64,000 nucleotides of DNA from Streptococcus cuniculi (GCF_001921845.1 NZ_MSJM01000004.1:209815-273814); one strand, 5' to 3'; counted from the first letter of the stretch, positions 27,014 through 35,958 are shown. Made by a program: numbers and translations. The notes: generated by a model from the sequence alone, not told the origin.

Positions 27014-28141
27014 TCATATTTGTAGCTCTTTGGCGAATGATAGAAAGGCCTCCCGCTCTGCCACGACATCTGGATGCTCACTCTGGACATTTTCGATAAA
27101 AGCAACCATCTCCTCATTGGGCTGTTTGACCAATTGGCTAAGTGCCCAGATAGCGGTCGCCATGTGGATAGGATTTTGCTTCTTATCAATGATTTCCAAG
27201 AGCTTGGGAATGCTTGATCTGTCATTAGCATTTGCAAGGGCGATAATGGCATTTCGTTGGAGAATATTCTTCCCACGCCAACTGCCTGCAATCATACCAA
27301 ATTTCTCCTTGAATTGCCCGTTTGACAGCTCCAAAAAGGGAATCAGCTCGGGCTCTGCCAAATCTGGGTCAATGTCCACCACGGGTGGGCTATCAATTCC
27401 CTTATTATACGGGCAGCAAATCTGGCAGATGTCACAGCCATAGATGACGGTCTTGATTTTCTTACGGAATTCTAGGTCCATCATGCCCTTGTCTTGGGTC
27501 TGAAAGGACAGGCAACGCCTCGCATTCATGGTCCCATCTCCAAGCAAGCAAGAGGTCGGGCAAGCCGTAACGCAACGATTGCAATCTCCGCAGTCATAGT
27601 CAACTGGCTGATCTGGCTCGATTTCCAGATTGGTAATTAACTCGCCTAGAAACATGTAAGAGCCAAATTCTTTGGAAATGACCAGACCATTTTTACCGAT
27701 AAAGCCGATACCTGCTCGTCTGGCAACTGCTGTATCGACCAAGGCTCCTGTGTCGACCATGCCCTTGTATTCAAAATCTGCTGTCAGCTCTTCAATCCCA
27801 CGCGCCAAGCGTTCCAACTTATCCTGTAAGATGTAATGGTAATCCAGCCCCCATGAATTGGGCGTAATCTTGCCTCTCTTATATTGAGTTTTCTGCGGTT
27901 TTTGCGGGAGCCTGCGCGGATAGGCGACTGCAATGGAGATAATGGTCTTGGCAGAAGCAAGGCTCAACCTTGGCTTGATGCGCTCTTCAATATTTTTATG
28001 CTCAAAGCCTGATGTCCGCCCTTCTTCGACTGCGGCCCGCAGGGATTTTTCCAAATAAGCAAAATCATCTGCTGTGGTAAAGCCAATCTTTGAAATCCCA
28101 ATGTCCTTTGATAATGCGATAATTTGTTCTTTTAGGTTCAT
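27014..28141 (-). CDS. queG: Epoxyqueuosine reductase
   Basis: The 375-residue enzyme reduces epoxyqueuosine to queuosine in tRNA. Two 4Fe-4S clusters are bound by DCGDCNRCVTACPTSC and CDICQICCPYNKG in the middle. The N-terminal part is the cobalamin-binding DUF1730-like domain (RLSLASAKTIISIAVAYPRRL), and the C-terminus is a HEAT-like repeat region. TTGCAA and TACAAT (minus strand, 16-base spacer) end 7 bases before the ATG with no Shine-Dalgarno, so the mRNA looks leaderless. prfB follows 33 bases downstream. Confidence 0.95.
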   Translation of the reverse strand: MNLKEQIIALSKDIGISKIGFTTADDFAYLEKSLRAAVEEGRTSGFEHKNIEERIKPRLSLASAKTIISIAVAYPRRLPQKPQKTQYKRGKITPNSWGLDYHYILQDKLERLARGIEELTADFEYKGMVDTGALVDTAVARRAGIGFIGKNGLVISKEFGSYMFLGELITNLEIEPDQPVDYDCGDCNRCVTACPTSCLLGDGTMNARRCLSFQTQDKGMMDLEFRKKIKTVIYGCDICQICCPYNKGIDSPPVVDIDPDLAEPELIPFLELSNGQFKEKFGMIAGSWRGKNILQRNAIIALANANDRSSIPKLLEIIDKKQNPIHMATAIWALSQLVKQPNEEMVAFIENVQSEHPDVVAEREAFLSFAKELQI

Positions 28142-28179
28142 TTCTTTTATTGTAACAAAAATGGGAAAGTTTGCAATAT

Positions 28180-28662
28180 CTAAATGAGCAAAAGTAGCTC
28201 TGCGGCAACGATTGTCAAAATGAGAGCAATTCGATTGACCCGTTCGTAGGCTTTGTCATGCCAGATGCTGGTCAAGATATACATGATATTGATGCCGATT
28301 GCACCACCAAAACCATTTGCCAGAACATCTGTAATGTCTGCGACGCCGATTTGGAAGGTATATTGCAGCGCTTCATAGACGGTACTGACAGTTAATATCA
28401 CGGCTAGATTTTTGACCCAAGTCGCCTTTTTATCCAGCATTTCCATGTAAATCCCAAAGGGAATGAAACAGAGGACATTTAAGCCAATTTCCTGATAATC
28501 CAGTACCCCGTCATAGACAGCTGTCCCTGCAAAGGGAATGAGGTTGATACTGCGTCCCATTTCGTGATTATAGGCCATTTGGAGGGTAGAAAACACATCT
28601 AATTTAAATAGGATAATCCATGTCAGAAACGAGAGATAAATTGCAAATAAGAAAATAGTCAT
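28180..28662 (-). CDS. VanZ family membrane protein
   Basis: A 160-residue membrane protein with about four hydrophobic segments and the VanZ-like central region (INLIPFAG, then LNVLCFIPFGIYMEML and TDVLANGFGGAIGINIMY). VanZ-like proteins have loose links to teicoplanin resistance, but most have unknown roles. The annotated ATG (28662) lacks a nearby Shine-Dalgarno. A strong AAAGGAGG lies about 25 bases upstream, 8 bases before an in-frame ATA (28675-28677), which may be the real start. Confidence 0.82.
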   Translation of the reverse strand: MTIFLFAIYLSFLTWIILFKLDVFSTLQMAYNHEMGRSINLIPFAGTAVYDGVLDYQEIGLNVLCFIPFGIYMEMLDKKATWVKNLAVILTVSTVYEALQYTFQIGVADITDVLANGFGGAIGINIMYILTSIWHDKAYERVNRIALILTIVAAELLLLI

Positions 28663-28854
28663 GTTACGAGACTGTATCTAACTTCCCTCCTTTACAAACA
28701 TTGTACCATTATATCAAAAATTTACCTAGAAAACGTTACACCTTGATGACAAATAGGGAGTCGTGTTACAGATTGTTTGCAAAATCAAACTGATTAACTA
28801 GAAAACATTTCTATTTATGATATTTTCTAAGGTAGTGCAGTCGCAAATAGCAAA

Positions 28855-29019
28855 AAAGAGGCTGGGTCAAAAATCCAACACTAAATATAAAAAGCGAACA
28901 AAACTAGTTTTCTGACACTCAGAATTCTGTCTTGTTCGCTTTTTATATCTTATTTATCAACTTGAAGAATGGATGAGAAAGAATTTCAAAAATCAAAATC
29001 TTTTTATCCCAGCCTCTTT
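28855..29019. repeat. Nested inverted-repeat element, about 165 bp
   Basis: Outer 12-bp arms AAAGAGGCTGGG (28855-28866) and CCCAGCCTCTTT (29008-29019) enclose inner 17-bp perfect arms ATATAAAAAGCGAACAA (28885-28901) and their complement (28932-28948). The outer arms are the GGCTGGG/CCCAGCC type used as terminators elsewhere in the window. No reading frame of note lies inside. It occupies the gap between the VanZ gene and the first TM2 gene and may be a structured RNA or a MITE. Confidence 0.7.
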
Positions 29020-29026
29020 CTATCTT

Positions 29027-29383
29027 TTATCTACTATAAGAAGCGGCCATTAGCGCCATATTGAGTTTCTCAAGATTAACACGTTTCGTTGCGCCCATAA
29101 TCAAGAACCAGTCAATCAAAGGCCAAATCCCAAATGTCATCCATGACAAGAGCAACTTTGCAACCCCAAGTCCAACTTGACCGATATAAAAACGGTCAGC
29201 TCCAAGACCACCGAGTAAGATTGAAAAAATCAAAGCAGTTGTTGGACTTTTCAATTCAGTTGCAAGGATGTAGGATACTTGAGACTCATCTAAAGCCTCC
29301 AAGCGTTGGCGCAGAGCAGGAATCGCTTCTGCTGGGAAATTGCTAGCATTGGCTGCAATATAGGAATCAGAAAATGTTGACAT
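29027..29383 (-). CDS. TM2 domain protein (short)
   Basis: The 118-residue protein has an N-terminal soluble helical part (SNFPAEAIPALRQRLEALDE) and a TM2 domain with two membrane segments separated by a short turn: SPTTALIFSILLGGLGADRFYIGQ, split here as SPTTALIFSILLGGLGADRF and YIGQVGLGVAKLLLSW, with the conserved DRF motif. The TM2 family has unknown function in bacteria. A paralog lies directly upstream at 29483. A GAGGAG ribosome-binding site precedes the ATG. Confidence 0.88.
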   Translation of the reverse strand: MSTFSDSYIAANASNFPAEAIPALRQRLEALDESQVSYILATELKSPTTALIFSILLGGLGADRFYIGQVGLGVAKLLLSWMTFGIWPLIDWFLIMGATKRVNLEKLNMALMAASYSR

Positions 29384-29482
29384 GGTGTCTCCTCTTTCAA
29401 AAATAGTATATCCTCTATGATAATATAAATGGACCTATTTGTAAAGAGCCATTTTCATCTTCATCTTTTCGATGCCACACTC

Positions 29483-30139
29483 CTACTCGCTCATGTCCTC
29501 TTGACTGACAGAAGTCGGCTCTTCAACAGCCTCACTCATCTCTTCTTCACTGACAAGGACTGACTCTTCAACTGCAACAACTTCACTTATCTCTTCTTCA
29601 CTGACATGGGTTGGCTCTTCTACTGCAACAACTTCGCTCGTTGCACTCACTTCTTCTTCATTTGCTACTGGTACTTCTTCAGCAGCTTCCACAACGACAC
29701 TTGCTCCGTTTTTTGCAGATGTAGAGTGTGCTTGTTGAAACATTTTTGCTTGATTCACTTGCCACATGAAGCGCTCAAAATTGGCCTGCTTACAAGCCTT
29801 CATAATCAAAAAGCAATCCACTAGTTTCCAGATATAGACACCAAGCAGGATAAAAAAGCCGATAACAATAAACAAGGTCACATAGCCAATAATGGTCAAG
29901 GCTAACTTAGCAATGCCGAGCTCCTTGTGGCCGATGTAAAAGCGATCAACTCCTAATTCTCCAAGGAAGATGGAAAATAGCAGAGCAGTCATCGGATTTT
30001 TGATGTCCGTCATCAATAACATGCTGACAGATTTCTCATCCAAACGATCGAGCTCTTCTTTGATAATGGGTAAGGTTTCGGGGGGAAAGGCATTCATGTT
30101 CGCCATTAAAAAGGCTTGAGCATAGTTCATATTCGTCAT
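29483..30139 (-). CDS. TM2 domain protein with acidic repeat tail
   Basis: A 218-residue paralog of the downstream gene. Its first 130 residues share the NMNAFPPETLPIIKEEL soluble part and the TM2 pattern SIFLGELGVDRFYIGHKELG. The last 70 residues are a low-complexity acidic tail of imperfect repeats built on VAVEEP and SEEEISE or SEEEMSE. The tail is absent from the short paralog and may vary in copy number. It is probably co-transcribed with the downstream gene across a 99-base gap. Function unknown. Confidence 0.85.
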   Translation of the reverse strand: MTNMNYAQAFLMANMNAFPPETLPIIKEELDRLDEKSVSMLLMTDIKNPMTALLFSIFLGELGVDRFYIGHKELGIAKLALTIIGYVTLFIVIGFFILLGVYIWKLVDCFLIMKACKQANFERFMWQVNQAKMFQQAHSTSAKNGASVVVEAAEEVPVANEEEVSATSEVVAVEEPTHVSEEEISEVVAVEESVLVSEEEMSEAVEEPTSVSQEDMSE

Positions 30140-30261
30140 CTCCTAGATATTTTTCTTGAAAAACGGATGCCGTCTTTCTAATATATACTGTACTATTTTA
30201 TCACTTTCTGCTTCTGATGACCAGCAAGAAAAGGCACTAAGCCTCAAAAACGACATGCCTT

Positions 30262-31062
30262 TTATTGACCAGCTGGTCCCCACGCTTGAATAGCAGCCTT
30301 TACGCTTTCTGCAAGCAGGTCTTCCTTGTCTAATTGTAGGTAAATGTCCAGTAAACAAGACCGCATGGCTGAAAAACGATAAAAATCAAGATTTGTTGCA
30401 AGTGGAAAATCGAGCGACTTGACCCACGCTACTAGGCTGTCGTCTTGTAAGTGTCCACATTTCATCGCCTCATGCACCACGCGCGCCAAGCGCCATTCCT
30501 CATCATCCACAAAACGCTTAGGCAACCGCTTGAAAATCGCGGTCAGAATCGGGAAAATCTTCTCCCAAGCCTCTTTTTTAAAGTAAGGATGACAAACCAG
30601 AGCGACCAGTAAATCCGCCCCATGGGCAAAGGCATGCACCCAGCCATAATCTTCTGAATATCCTGTGAAGTCCTGCTCTTTTTCCAAATATTCATAGGTC
30701 TTCTGGCAAATAGTCTGATACTCCTGCTTTGAAATCTGTTGAAAATAAGGGCTGTCTGGCAGACTGCTGACTTCTAAAAGATGGCCCCAAAGCAAGGCTG
30801 TAAAGGAGCGCGTCAAAGTTGGAAGCCCAATCTCGTCTATCTTGTAGAGCAGAAAGTCCCTCCGCAAACTCTCCTCCAGTAAAAAGCGGAACTGCTCTCC
30901 CCTAAAGAGTCCTTCAAACAAGCCCCGTCCTAGGCTGATATAGACCAATTCATCCCGAATAGCCGCATCAGGATGACCGATATTATCTAACAACCATACC
31001 ACTTCACTATCTGAATAGCTAGGCTTTTTTGATTGTAATTTTTCTTCTAGTGTCTTTTTCAT
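30262..31062 (-). CDS. DUF2785 domain protein
   Basis: A 266-residue soluble protein of the DUF2785 family, with no membrane segment or known catalytic motif. Conserved stretches include AIRDELVYISLGRGLFEG, YSEDYGWVHAFAHGADLLVAL and FDDEEWRLA-like FVDDEEWRLARVVHEAM. Family members are all-helical, with HEAT-like repeats, and function is unknown. Its start overlaps nothing and it lies between the second TM2 gene and a repeat region. Confidence 0.85.
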   Translation of the reverse strand: MKKTLEEKLQSKKPSYSDSEVVWLLDNIGHPDAAIRDELVYISLGRGLFEGLFRGEQFRFLLEESLRRDFLLYKIDEIGLPTLTRSFTALLWGHLLEVSSLPDSPYFQQISKQEYQTICQKTYEYLEKEQDFTGYSEDYGWVHAFAHGADLLVALVCHPYFKKEAWEKIFPILTAIFKRLPKRFVDDEEWRLARVVHEAMKCGHLQDDSLVAWVKSLDFPLATNLDFYRFSAMRSCLLDIYLQLDKEDLLAESVKAAIQAWGPAGQ

Positions 31063-31084
31063 AGGTAACCTCCTTTATATTAGT

Positions 31085-31465
31085 ATACCATAAATAGAAA
31101 GGAAAAAGGCTGGGACATAAGTACCCAACCTCCTTATTTTTATAATTTGAGCAGTTTGACGTATATCAATAGTCAGGGGAGTGACTATTGATACCTGAGC
31201 CTAGAAACTAGAAAGCGAGGCTTGTCGGGCTTGTAAAACATTGATAAATCAATATTCTATTAGAAGAGGCTAGCGAACGATTCTTCGCTAGCCTTATTTC
31301 CAACCTTCCACAATTCTCGATTGTGGAAGCAAGTCAACCTTGCGGGGTATCAACAGTCACTCCCCTGACTGTTGATACCCGAGCCTAGAAACTAGAGAGC
31401 GAGGACTACAAAATCGATTTCTACGAAATCACGATTTTTATCCCACTCCCCCGATAAATCGGTAA
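31085..31465. repeat. Mosaic intergenic repeats, locus C
   Basis: About 400 bp without a gene between the DUF2785 start and the ATPase stop. It begins with a terminator-like AGGCTGGG/CCCAACCTCCTT hairpin (about 31108-31132). Then come the palindromes CAATAGTCAGGGGAGTGACT (about 31159-31190) and the related CAACAGTCACTCCCCTGACT (about 31348-31375), the CCTAGAAACTAGAGAGCGAGG module (about 31382-31404), and a GATTTC/GAAATC palindrome before the ATPase stop. Confidence 0.78.
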
Positions 31466-31470
31466 ATCGT

Positions 31471-34167
31471 TTAAATCGCGTTCTTATCCATACCTAATGC
31501 CCGTTGGACGAACTTGACAATTTCTACAATGATAATCATAGCGAAACTTCCGATGAGGACAACGCCCCATTGGCTAAGGTCAAGGTGTGTCACGTGGAAA
31601 ATCGCTTCTAGTGGCTCAATGACAATGGTTGCAGCTAAAAGAATGAAGGATACAAGGATAGACCAGTTGAAGGTCTTAGACTTGAATGGACCGACCGTCA
31701 AGATAGACTGGTAAACAGACTTGACATTGTAAGCGTGGAAGAGCTGAATCAAGCCAAGAGTTGCAAAGGCCATCGTAAGCGCATCCGCATGAATCGCTTT
31801 TACATCACCCACATGAACTGGATTTGCAATCGCATAGCCGTACACCGCAAGTACCAAGGCACCTTGTAGCAGACCTTGATAGATGATAGAGCTCATGACA
31901 CCGCCCGAGAAGAAACTTGACTTGCGTCCACGAGGTTTGTGGCTCATGACACCAGGTTCTGCTGGCTCAACCCCAAGGGCAATCGCTGGGAAGGTATCGG
32001 TTACCAAGTTGATCCACAATAGGTGAACAGGTTGCAACACATCCCAACCCAAGAGGGTTGCAAGGAAAATGGTCAAGACTTCAGCAGTGTTTGCTGAAAG
32101 GAGGTATTGAATGGTCTTTTGGATATTTGAGAAGACCTTCCGTCCTTCTTCAACGGCTACAATAATGGTTGCAAAGTTGTCATCGGCAAGGACCATGTCA
32201 GACGCACCTTTTGATACTTCTGTCCCTGTAATCCCCATACCGATACCAATGTCGGCTGTTTTAAGGGCTGGCGCGTCGTTGACACCGTCTCCGGTCATGG
32301 CAACGACCTTGCCTTGATTTTGCCATGCTTTTACGATACGAACTTTATGCTCAGGAGATACGCGGGCATAGACTGAATATTGACCAACGACTTTCTCAAA
32401 TTCTTCATCTGACAAGTTGTTCAATTCAGCACCTGTCAAAACGTGGTCTTCTGTATCATTGGCATCGATGATGCCAAGACGCTTGGCAATCGCTTCTGCT
32501 GTATCTTGGTGGTCACCTGTAATCATGATTGGACGGATACCTGCTTCTTTTGCCACGCGCACGGCTTCAGCAGCTTCTGCACGTTCTGGGTCAATCATTC
32601 CAATCAAACCAGAGAAAATCAAGTCGCTTTCAAGCGTTTCAGTTGTTAATTCCTCTGGAATACTATCAACAATCTTATAGGCACCAGCAAGGACACGGAG
32701 GGCTTGGTGAGCCATTTCAGAGTTGTTGGCTTTGATAGCTCCTGCCACTTCCTCTGTGATTGGGCTAACTGCTCCAGCCATATCCACCATGGTTGAGCGT
32801 TGCAAGAGTTGGTCAGGCGCTCCCTTAACAGCTACAAAGAACTTACCATCTGGCAAGGGGTGAATTGTAGACATGAGCTTGCGGTCTGAATCAAATGGCA
32901 ACTCCGCCACACGAGGATATTGGGCAAGGAAGCCTTTAACATCATAGTCTTTATCAAGTGCATATTGGATAAAGGCTGTCTCTGTCGGATCTCCGATGAG
33001 TTTTCCGTCCGCATCAATCTTGGTGTCATTTGCCAGAACAACTGCACCAAGTAAAGGCAAGTCAAGACCTGCTTCAATCACTTCCTTGGCGTCAACCAAC
33101 TGACCGTTGTAATAGACTTTTTCCACGGTCATCTTGTTCATGGTCAGCGTACCTGTCTTGTCAGAGGCGATAATCTCTGTTGAACCAAGTGTTTCCACCG
33201 CTGGCAATTTACGGACAATGGAATTTCGTTTAGCAAGGACTTGAGTTCCTAAGGATAAGACAATGGTGACAATAGCTGGCAAACCTTCTGGAATCGCTGC
33301 AACCGCAAGGGCAACAGAGGTCAAGAGACCTGTCAATGGGTGTTCTCCACGGATAAAGACTGCAACGGCAAAAGTAATGGCTGCAATGACCAAAATCACG
33401 TAGGTCAAGACCTTAGAAAGGTTGTTCAAGTTTTGCTTGAGTGGTGTATCTGTCTCATCGGCATCTTGGAGCATACCTGCGATATGACCAACTTCGGTAA
33501 ACATTCCCGTGTTTACCACCACACCAAGTCCACGACCGTAGGTCACGTTGGAGTTTTGGAAGGCCATATTGACACGGTCACCGATTCCTGCATCTTCTGC
33601 TAGAGTCACGCGGACATCTTTTTCCACAGGTACAGACTCACCTGTCAAAGCTGCTTCTTCGATTTTTAAGGAATTAGCTTCGAGCAAGCGCATATCAGCC
33701 GGTACCACATCTCCTGCCTCAAGACTGACGATATCACCGGGTACCAATTCTTTAGAATCAATCTCCGTCATGTGACCGTCACGCAAGACACGCGCTGCTG
33801 GGCTAGACATGGATTTAAGGGCTTCAATGGCTTCTTCAGCTTTGCCTTCTTGGTAAACACCAAAAATCGCATTGATGATGACCACAGCCAAGATGATAAT
33901 GGCATCCGCAATATCTTCACCACCTGATGTCACAACGGATAGAATCGCTGCAATCAACAAGATGATAATCATCATATCCTTGAACTGGTCTAAGAATTTG
34001 GCTAAGAGCGAGCGTTTTTCGCCCTCTTCTAGCTCGTTACGACCATAGGTTTCAAGCCGTTTTTCTGCTTCATTACTTGACAGACCTTCTTCGCTCGCAT
34101 CTAGCTCACGCAAGACAAGATCTGCATCTTGGGTGTAAAAAGCATGGCGCTTTTGTTCTGTTGGCAT
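31471..34167 (-). CDS. P-type cation ATPase (PMCA type, probable Mn2+/Ca2+ exporter)
   Basis: An 898-residue P2-type ATPase. Visible motifs are TGES in LTGESVPVEK (actuator domain), the phosphorylated aspartate in SDKTGTLTMNK, and GDGVNDAPALKTADIG, with about ten membrane segments ending near the C-terminus. The family includes Ca2+ and Mn2+ exporters; a manganese riboswitch of the yybP-ykoY class directly upstream, as before Lactococcus YoaB and streptococcal MgtA, makes a Mn2+ efflux role likely. The start at 34167 has AAAGGAG 6-8 bases upstream and gives the standard N-terminus. Confidence 0.93.
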   Translation of the reverse strand: MPTEQKRHAFYTQDADLVLRELDASEEGLSSNEAEKRLETYGRNELEEGEKRSLLAKFLDQFKDMMIIILLIAAILSVVTSGGEDIADAIIILAVVIINAIFGVYQEGKAEEAIEALKSMSSPAARVLRDGHMTEIDSKELVPGDIVSLEAGDVVPADMRLLEANSLKIEEAALTGESVPVEKDVRVTLAEDAGIGDRVNMAFQNSNVTYGRGLGVVVNTGMFTEVGHIAGMLQDADETDTPLKQNLNNLSKVLTYVILVIAAITFAVAVFIRGEHPLTGLLTSVALAVAAIPEGLPAIVTIVLSLGTQVLAKRNSIVRKLPAVETLGSTEIIASDKTGTLTMNKMTVEKVYYNGQLVDAKEVIEAGLDLPLLGAVVLANDTKIDADGKLIGDPTETAFIQYALDKDYDVKGFLAQYPRVAELPFDSDRKLMSTIHPLPDGKFFVAVKGAPDQLLQRSTMVDMAGAVSPITEEVAGAIKANNSEMAHQALRVLAGAYKIVDSIPEELTTETLESDLIFSGLIGMIDPERAEAAEAVRVAKEAGIRPIMITGDHQDTAEAIAKRLGIIDANDTEDHVLTGAELNNLSDEEFEKVVGQYSVYARVSPEHKVRIVKAWQNQGKVVAMTGDGVNDAPALKTADIGIGMGITGTEVSKGASDMVLADDNFATIIVAVEEGRKVFSNIQKTIQYLLSANTAEVLTIFLATLLGWDVLQPVHLLWINLVTDTFPAIALGVEPAEPGVMSHKPRGRKSSFFSGGVMSSIIYQGLLQGALVLAVYGYAIANPVHVGDVKAIHADALTMAFATLGLIQLFHAYNVKSVYQSILTVGPFKSKTFNWSILVSFILLAATIVIEPLEAIFHVTHLDLSQWGVVLIGSFAMIIIVEIVKFVQRALGMDKNAI

Positions 34168-34205
34168 GTTTTTCTCCTTTTCGTCCCTTTTTGAAAACAC
34201 AAAAA

Positions 34206-34308
34206 GAGACTTGTTTTATTCAAACAAGTCTCGCTATTTCATACAAGGCCGGAAATTTCTTTCGGATTGACGACCTTGTAACGGATACTTCCGTCAGCTA
34301 CTCCCTTG
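34206..34308 (-). promoter_or_regulatory. yybP-ykoY manganese riboswitch with terminator
   Basis: Read on the minus strand, the leader has CAAGGGAGTAG at its 5' side and GCGAGACTTG at its 3' side, the conserved strands of the yybP-ykoY Mn2+ aptamer (CAAG pairs with CUUG in P1), with GGTCGTCAATCCG between. The 3' strand GAGACTTGTTT then also pairs with AAACAAGTCTC followed by TTTTT (plus 34206-34232), an intrinsic terminator. Metal binding that holds P1 would prevent the terminator, so the gene is expected to be on at high Mn2+. Motif identity is known; metal response here is inferred. Confidence 0.88.
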
Positions 34309-34319
34309 ATATGTTGACC

Positions 34320-34348
34320 ATTATAGCAAATTTTTAGGTCATTTGCAA
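34320..34348 (-). promoter_or_regulatory. Promoter of the riboswitch-ATPase unit
   Basis: On the minus strand TTGCAA (34343-34348), 17 bases, then TATAAT (34320-34325) with TGC directly before it, an extended -10. The predicted start is just before the aptamer. Confidence 0.75.
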
Positions 34349-34358
34349 GGATTTTTTC

Positions 34359-34745
34359 CTAGAAAATACCCCATCTAATCTTTAAATGATACCGAGCCAG
34401 GTCTTGCCCAGTCTGTGGGATTTGGAGAGCATAGCCTACCGTGATTTGGTTTTCTCTTTTCTCGTAACGGTCTGTCACTACATGAAGAATCTGAATGCCG
34501 ACTGGCGTTGCAATTTGCGTCACTGTTGTTTCTTGGTTGATAAAGTGCATGACGGACTTGGGCTTGGAAAAGCGGGTCATGGTGCAGTCCGTATCGGTGA
34601 TTTTCAAGACCACGCGCTCTTTCTCGTCATTTTGATAGGTTAAATAGAGAAAACCGCCCTTTTCAACGGCCTCCACATCACGGATTTCCTCTACTACCTC
34701 CATTTCACCGTCAAGGTCAATTTCGTTTTGAATGATAATCTTCAT
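34359..34745 (-). CDS. DUF1934 (YwiB-like) beta-barrel protein
   Basis: The 128-residue protein opens MKIIIQNEIDLDGEMEVVEEI, contains GGFLYLTYQNDEKERVVLKI and DTDCTMTRFSKPKSVMHF and ends YHLKIRWGIF, consistent with the DUF1934/YwiB lipocalin-like barrel family. Such proteins are small and cytoplasmic with unknown function. It overlaps the sulfite-exporter-like gene by 4 bases (ATGA), so the two are translated together. Confidence 0.85.
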   Translation of the reverse strand: MKIIIQNEIDLDGEMEVVEEIRDVEAVEKGGFLYLTYQNDEKERVVLKITDTDCTMTRFSKPKSVMHFINQETTVTQIATPVGIQILHVVTDRYEKRENQITVGYALQIPQTGQDLARYHLKIRWGIF

Positions 34746-35635
34746 TTTTTCTCCTTTATCTGTGATACAAATGAGGAACGCAGCAAGGTCAAGCCTGTAT
34801 AAGAAGCGATGAAGACCACGAGGATTTTCAGGTTATTGACATCTAAACTACTCAAAAACTTAGCGGCTGTCAACACTCCAAAAACTCCTCCGACAATAAT
34901 CCCTAGCACACCAGACCAATTGACCCGACCTGATTGGATGAATTGCTTGGCACCTGCAGTCATAATCATGGCAGCATTTAGCATCATAACAGGAAGAGCG
35001 ATGGCTGGACTGATGCCCATCAGTGAAAAGAAAATCAGCTCTGGTGCATAATTGCCCAAGCCCATACTCATCAGCATCCCCACGATAAAGTCAAAGATTA
35101 CGCCAACTAGCAATTTCCAGCCTGACAAGCCACGAACATCCGTCGTCAGGTCAGCCCCTGGGTTGGTCACCATGCGATAGACCATAAAAAGAGCCGCGAT
35201 GATGAGCAAGACGCCCAAAATTCGTTGCACCTTTTGGGTATTCCAATGCTGGGTCACGCGTGCACCAACAAAAGCTCCCGAAAAAGCTGCCGTTGCCATG
35301 GCCACCAAGGTCAGCAAGTCCACTTGGACAATGGTGATAAAGAGCAGGGCTTCTACCAAGACGGGAATGATATGGGCCGTCGTCATGGTCGCTGGAATCT
35401 TTCTATCGTCCTCCACCAACTTGGTCGCCTTAAACAAGGTTGTGGTCGTCGCAAAGGTCCCAATCCCTAAGGTATCCAGCAAATCGGTAAGAAAGCCAAT
35501 CCCAAACCCTGTCCAAAAGCGCTCTTTCAGGGAAATCTGATGCTTCTTCGCATAAGAAAAGATCGTCCACGCGATCCACAAAATCAGCCCGATCAAGAGG
35601 GCCTGAATAAGGTGTAAAATCATCTGTTCTGTCAT
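34742..35635 (-). CDS. TauE/SafE family membrane transporter
   Basis: A 297-residue polytopic protein with about eight hydrophobic segments and two internal halves (DTLGIGTFATTTTLFKA and SMGLGNYAPELIFFSLMG), matching the TauE/SafE (DUF81) family of sulfite, sulfoacetate or organic-anion exporters. The start at 35635 (MTEQMILHL) is chosen because TATAAT (minus strand, plus 35642-35647) ends 6 bases upstream and earlier codons would lie upstream of transcription. No Shine-Dalgarno is seen, so the mRNA is probably leaderless. Substrate unknown. Confidence 0.85.
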   Translation of the reverse strand: MTEQMILHLIQALLIGLILWIAWTIFSYAKKHQISLKERFWTGFGIGFLTDLLDTLGIGTFATTTTLFKATKLVEDDRKIPATMTTAHIIPVLVEALLFITIVQVDLLTLVAMATAAFSGAFVGARVTQHWNTQKVQRILGVLLIIAALFMVYRMVTNPGADLTTDVRGLSGWKLLVGVIFDFIVGMLMSMGLGNYAPELIFFSLMGISPAIALPVMMLNAAMIMTAGAKQFIQSGRVNWSGVLGIIVGGVFGVLTAAKFLSSLDVNNLKILVVFIASYTGLTLLRSSFVSQIKEKK

Positions 35636-35705
35636 ACTCTTATTATAATATGAAACCTCTTTTTCGTAAACAAGTTTTGACGTGAAATCAGCAAATAGTT
35701 CACAG

Positions 35706-35910
35706 GCCCTGTTGTAAAATGAAGTGCAACAAAAAGACATGTTCGTCTGTTATACTAGAATTCCCCAACTCAGTATAGAAAGAAGCGAACATGTCCACCT
35801 ATCATTCTACCACAAAATCTTCATATACACACCTTTCCACTTTCGAAAGAGGCCCTATTGTCAAGTCAAGTGCAACGATTTCGTAGTTGTACTAGAGTTG
35901 ACAACAGGGC
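35706..35910 (+). mobile_element. Internally deleted IS30-like element
   Basis: Both ends are present: GCCCTGTTGTAAAATGAAGT on the left and, on the opposite strand at 35910, GCCCTGTTGTCAACTC, with AGTACAAC/AGTGCAAC further in. An internal end-like block (about 35852-35872) suggests the deletion joined end copies. Only the first transposase codons remain, so it cannot move by itself. Confidence 0.75.
35791..35886 (+). pseudogene. IS30-family transposase N-terminal remnant
   Basis: The frame from ATG 35791 encodes 31 residues. MSTYHSTTKSSYTHLSTFER is a plausible IS30 transposase start (family pattern SY.HLT..ER at the N-terminus), followed by residues from end-like DNA and a TAG. A full IS30 transposase has about 320 residues, so over 90 percent is missing. 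Confidence 0.7.
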
Positions 35911-35958
35911 AAATAGCTCACAAAAGCACAATCGCTCTTTTTTTGATATAATGAAAGA

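Noticed and set aside
26787..27443. A 218-codon frame opposite prfB and queG.
   Set aside because: It covers two confidently identified genes on the other strand and has no family signal.
35199..35540. A 113-codon plus-strand frame opposite the TauE/SafE gene.
   Set aside because: Shadow of a membrane protein gene.
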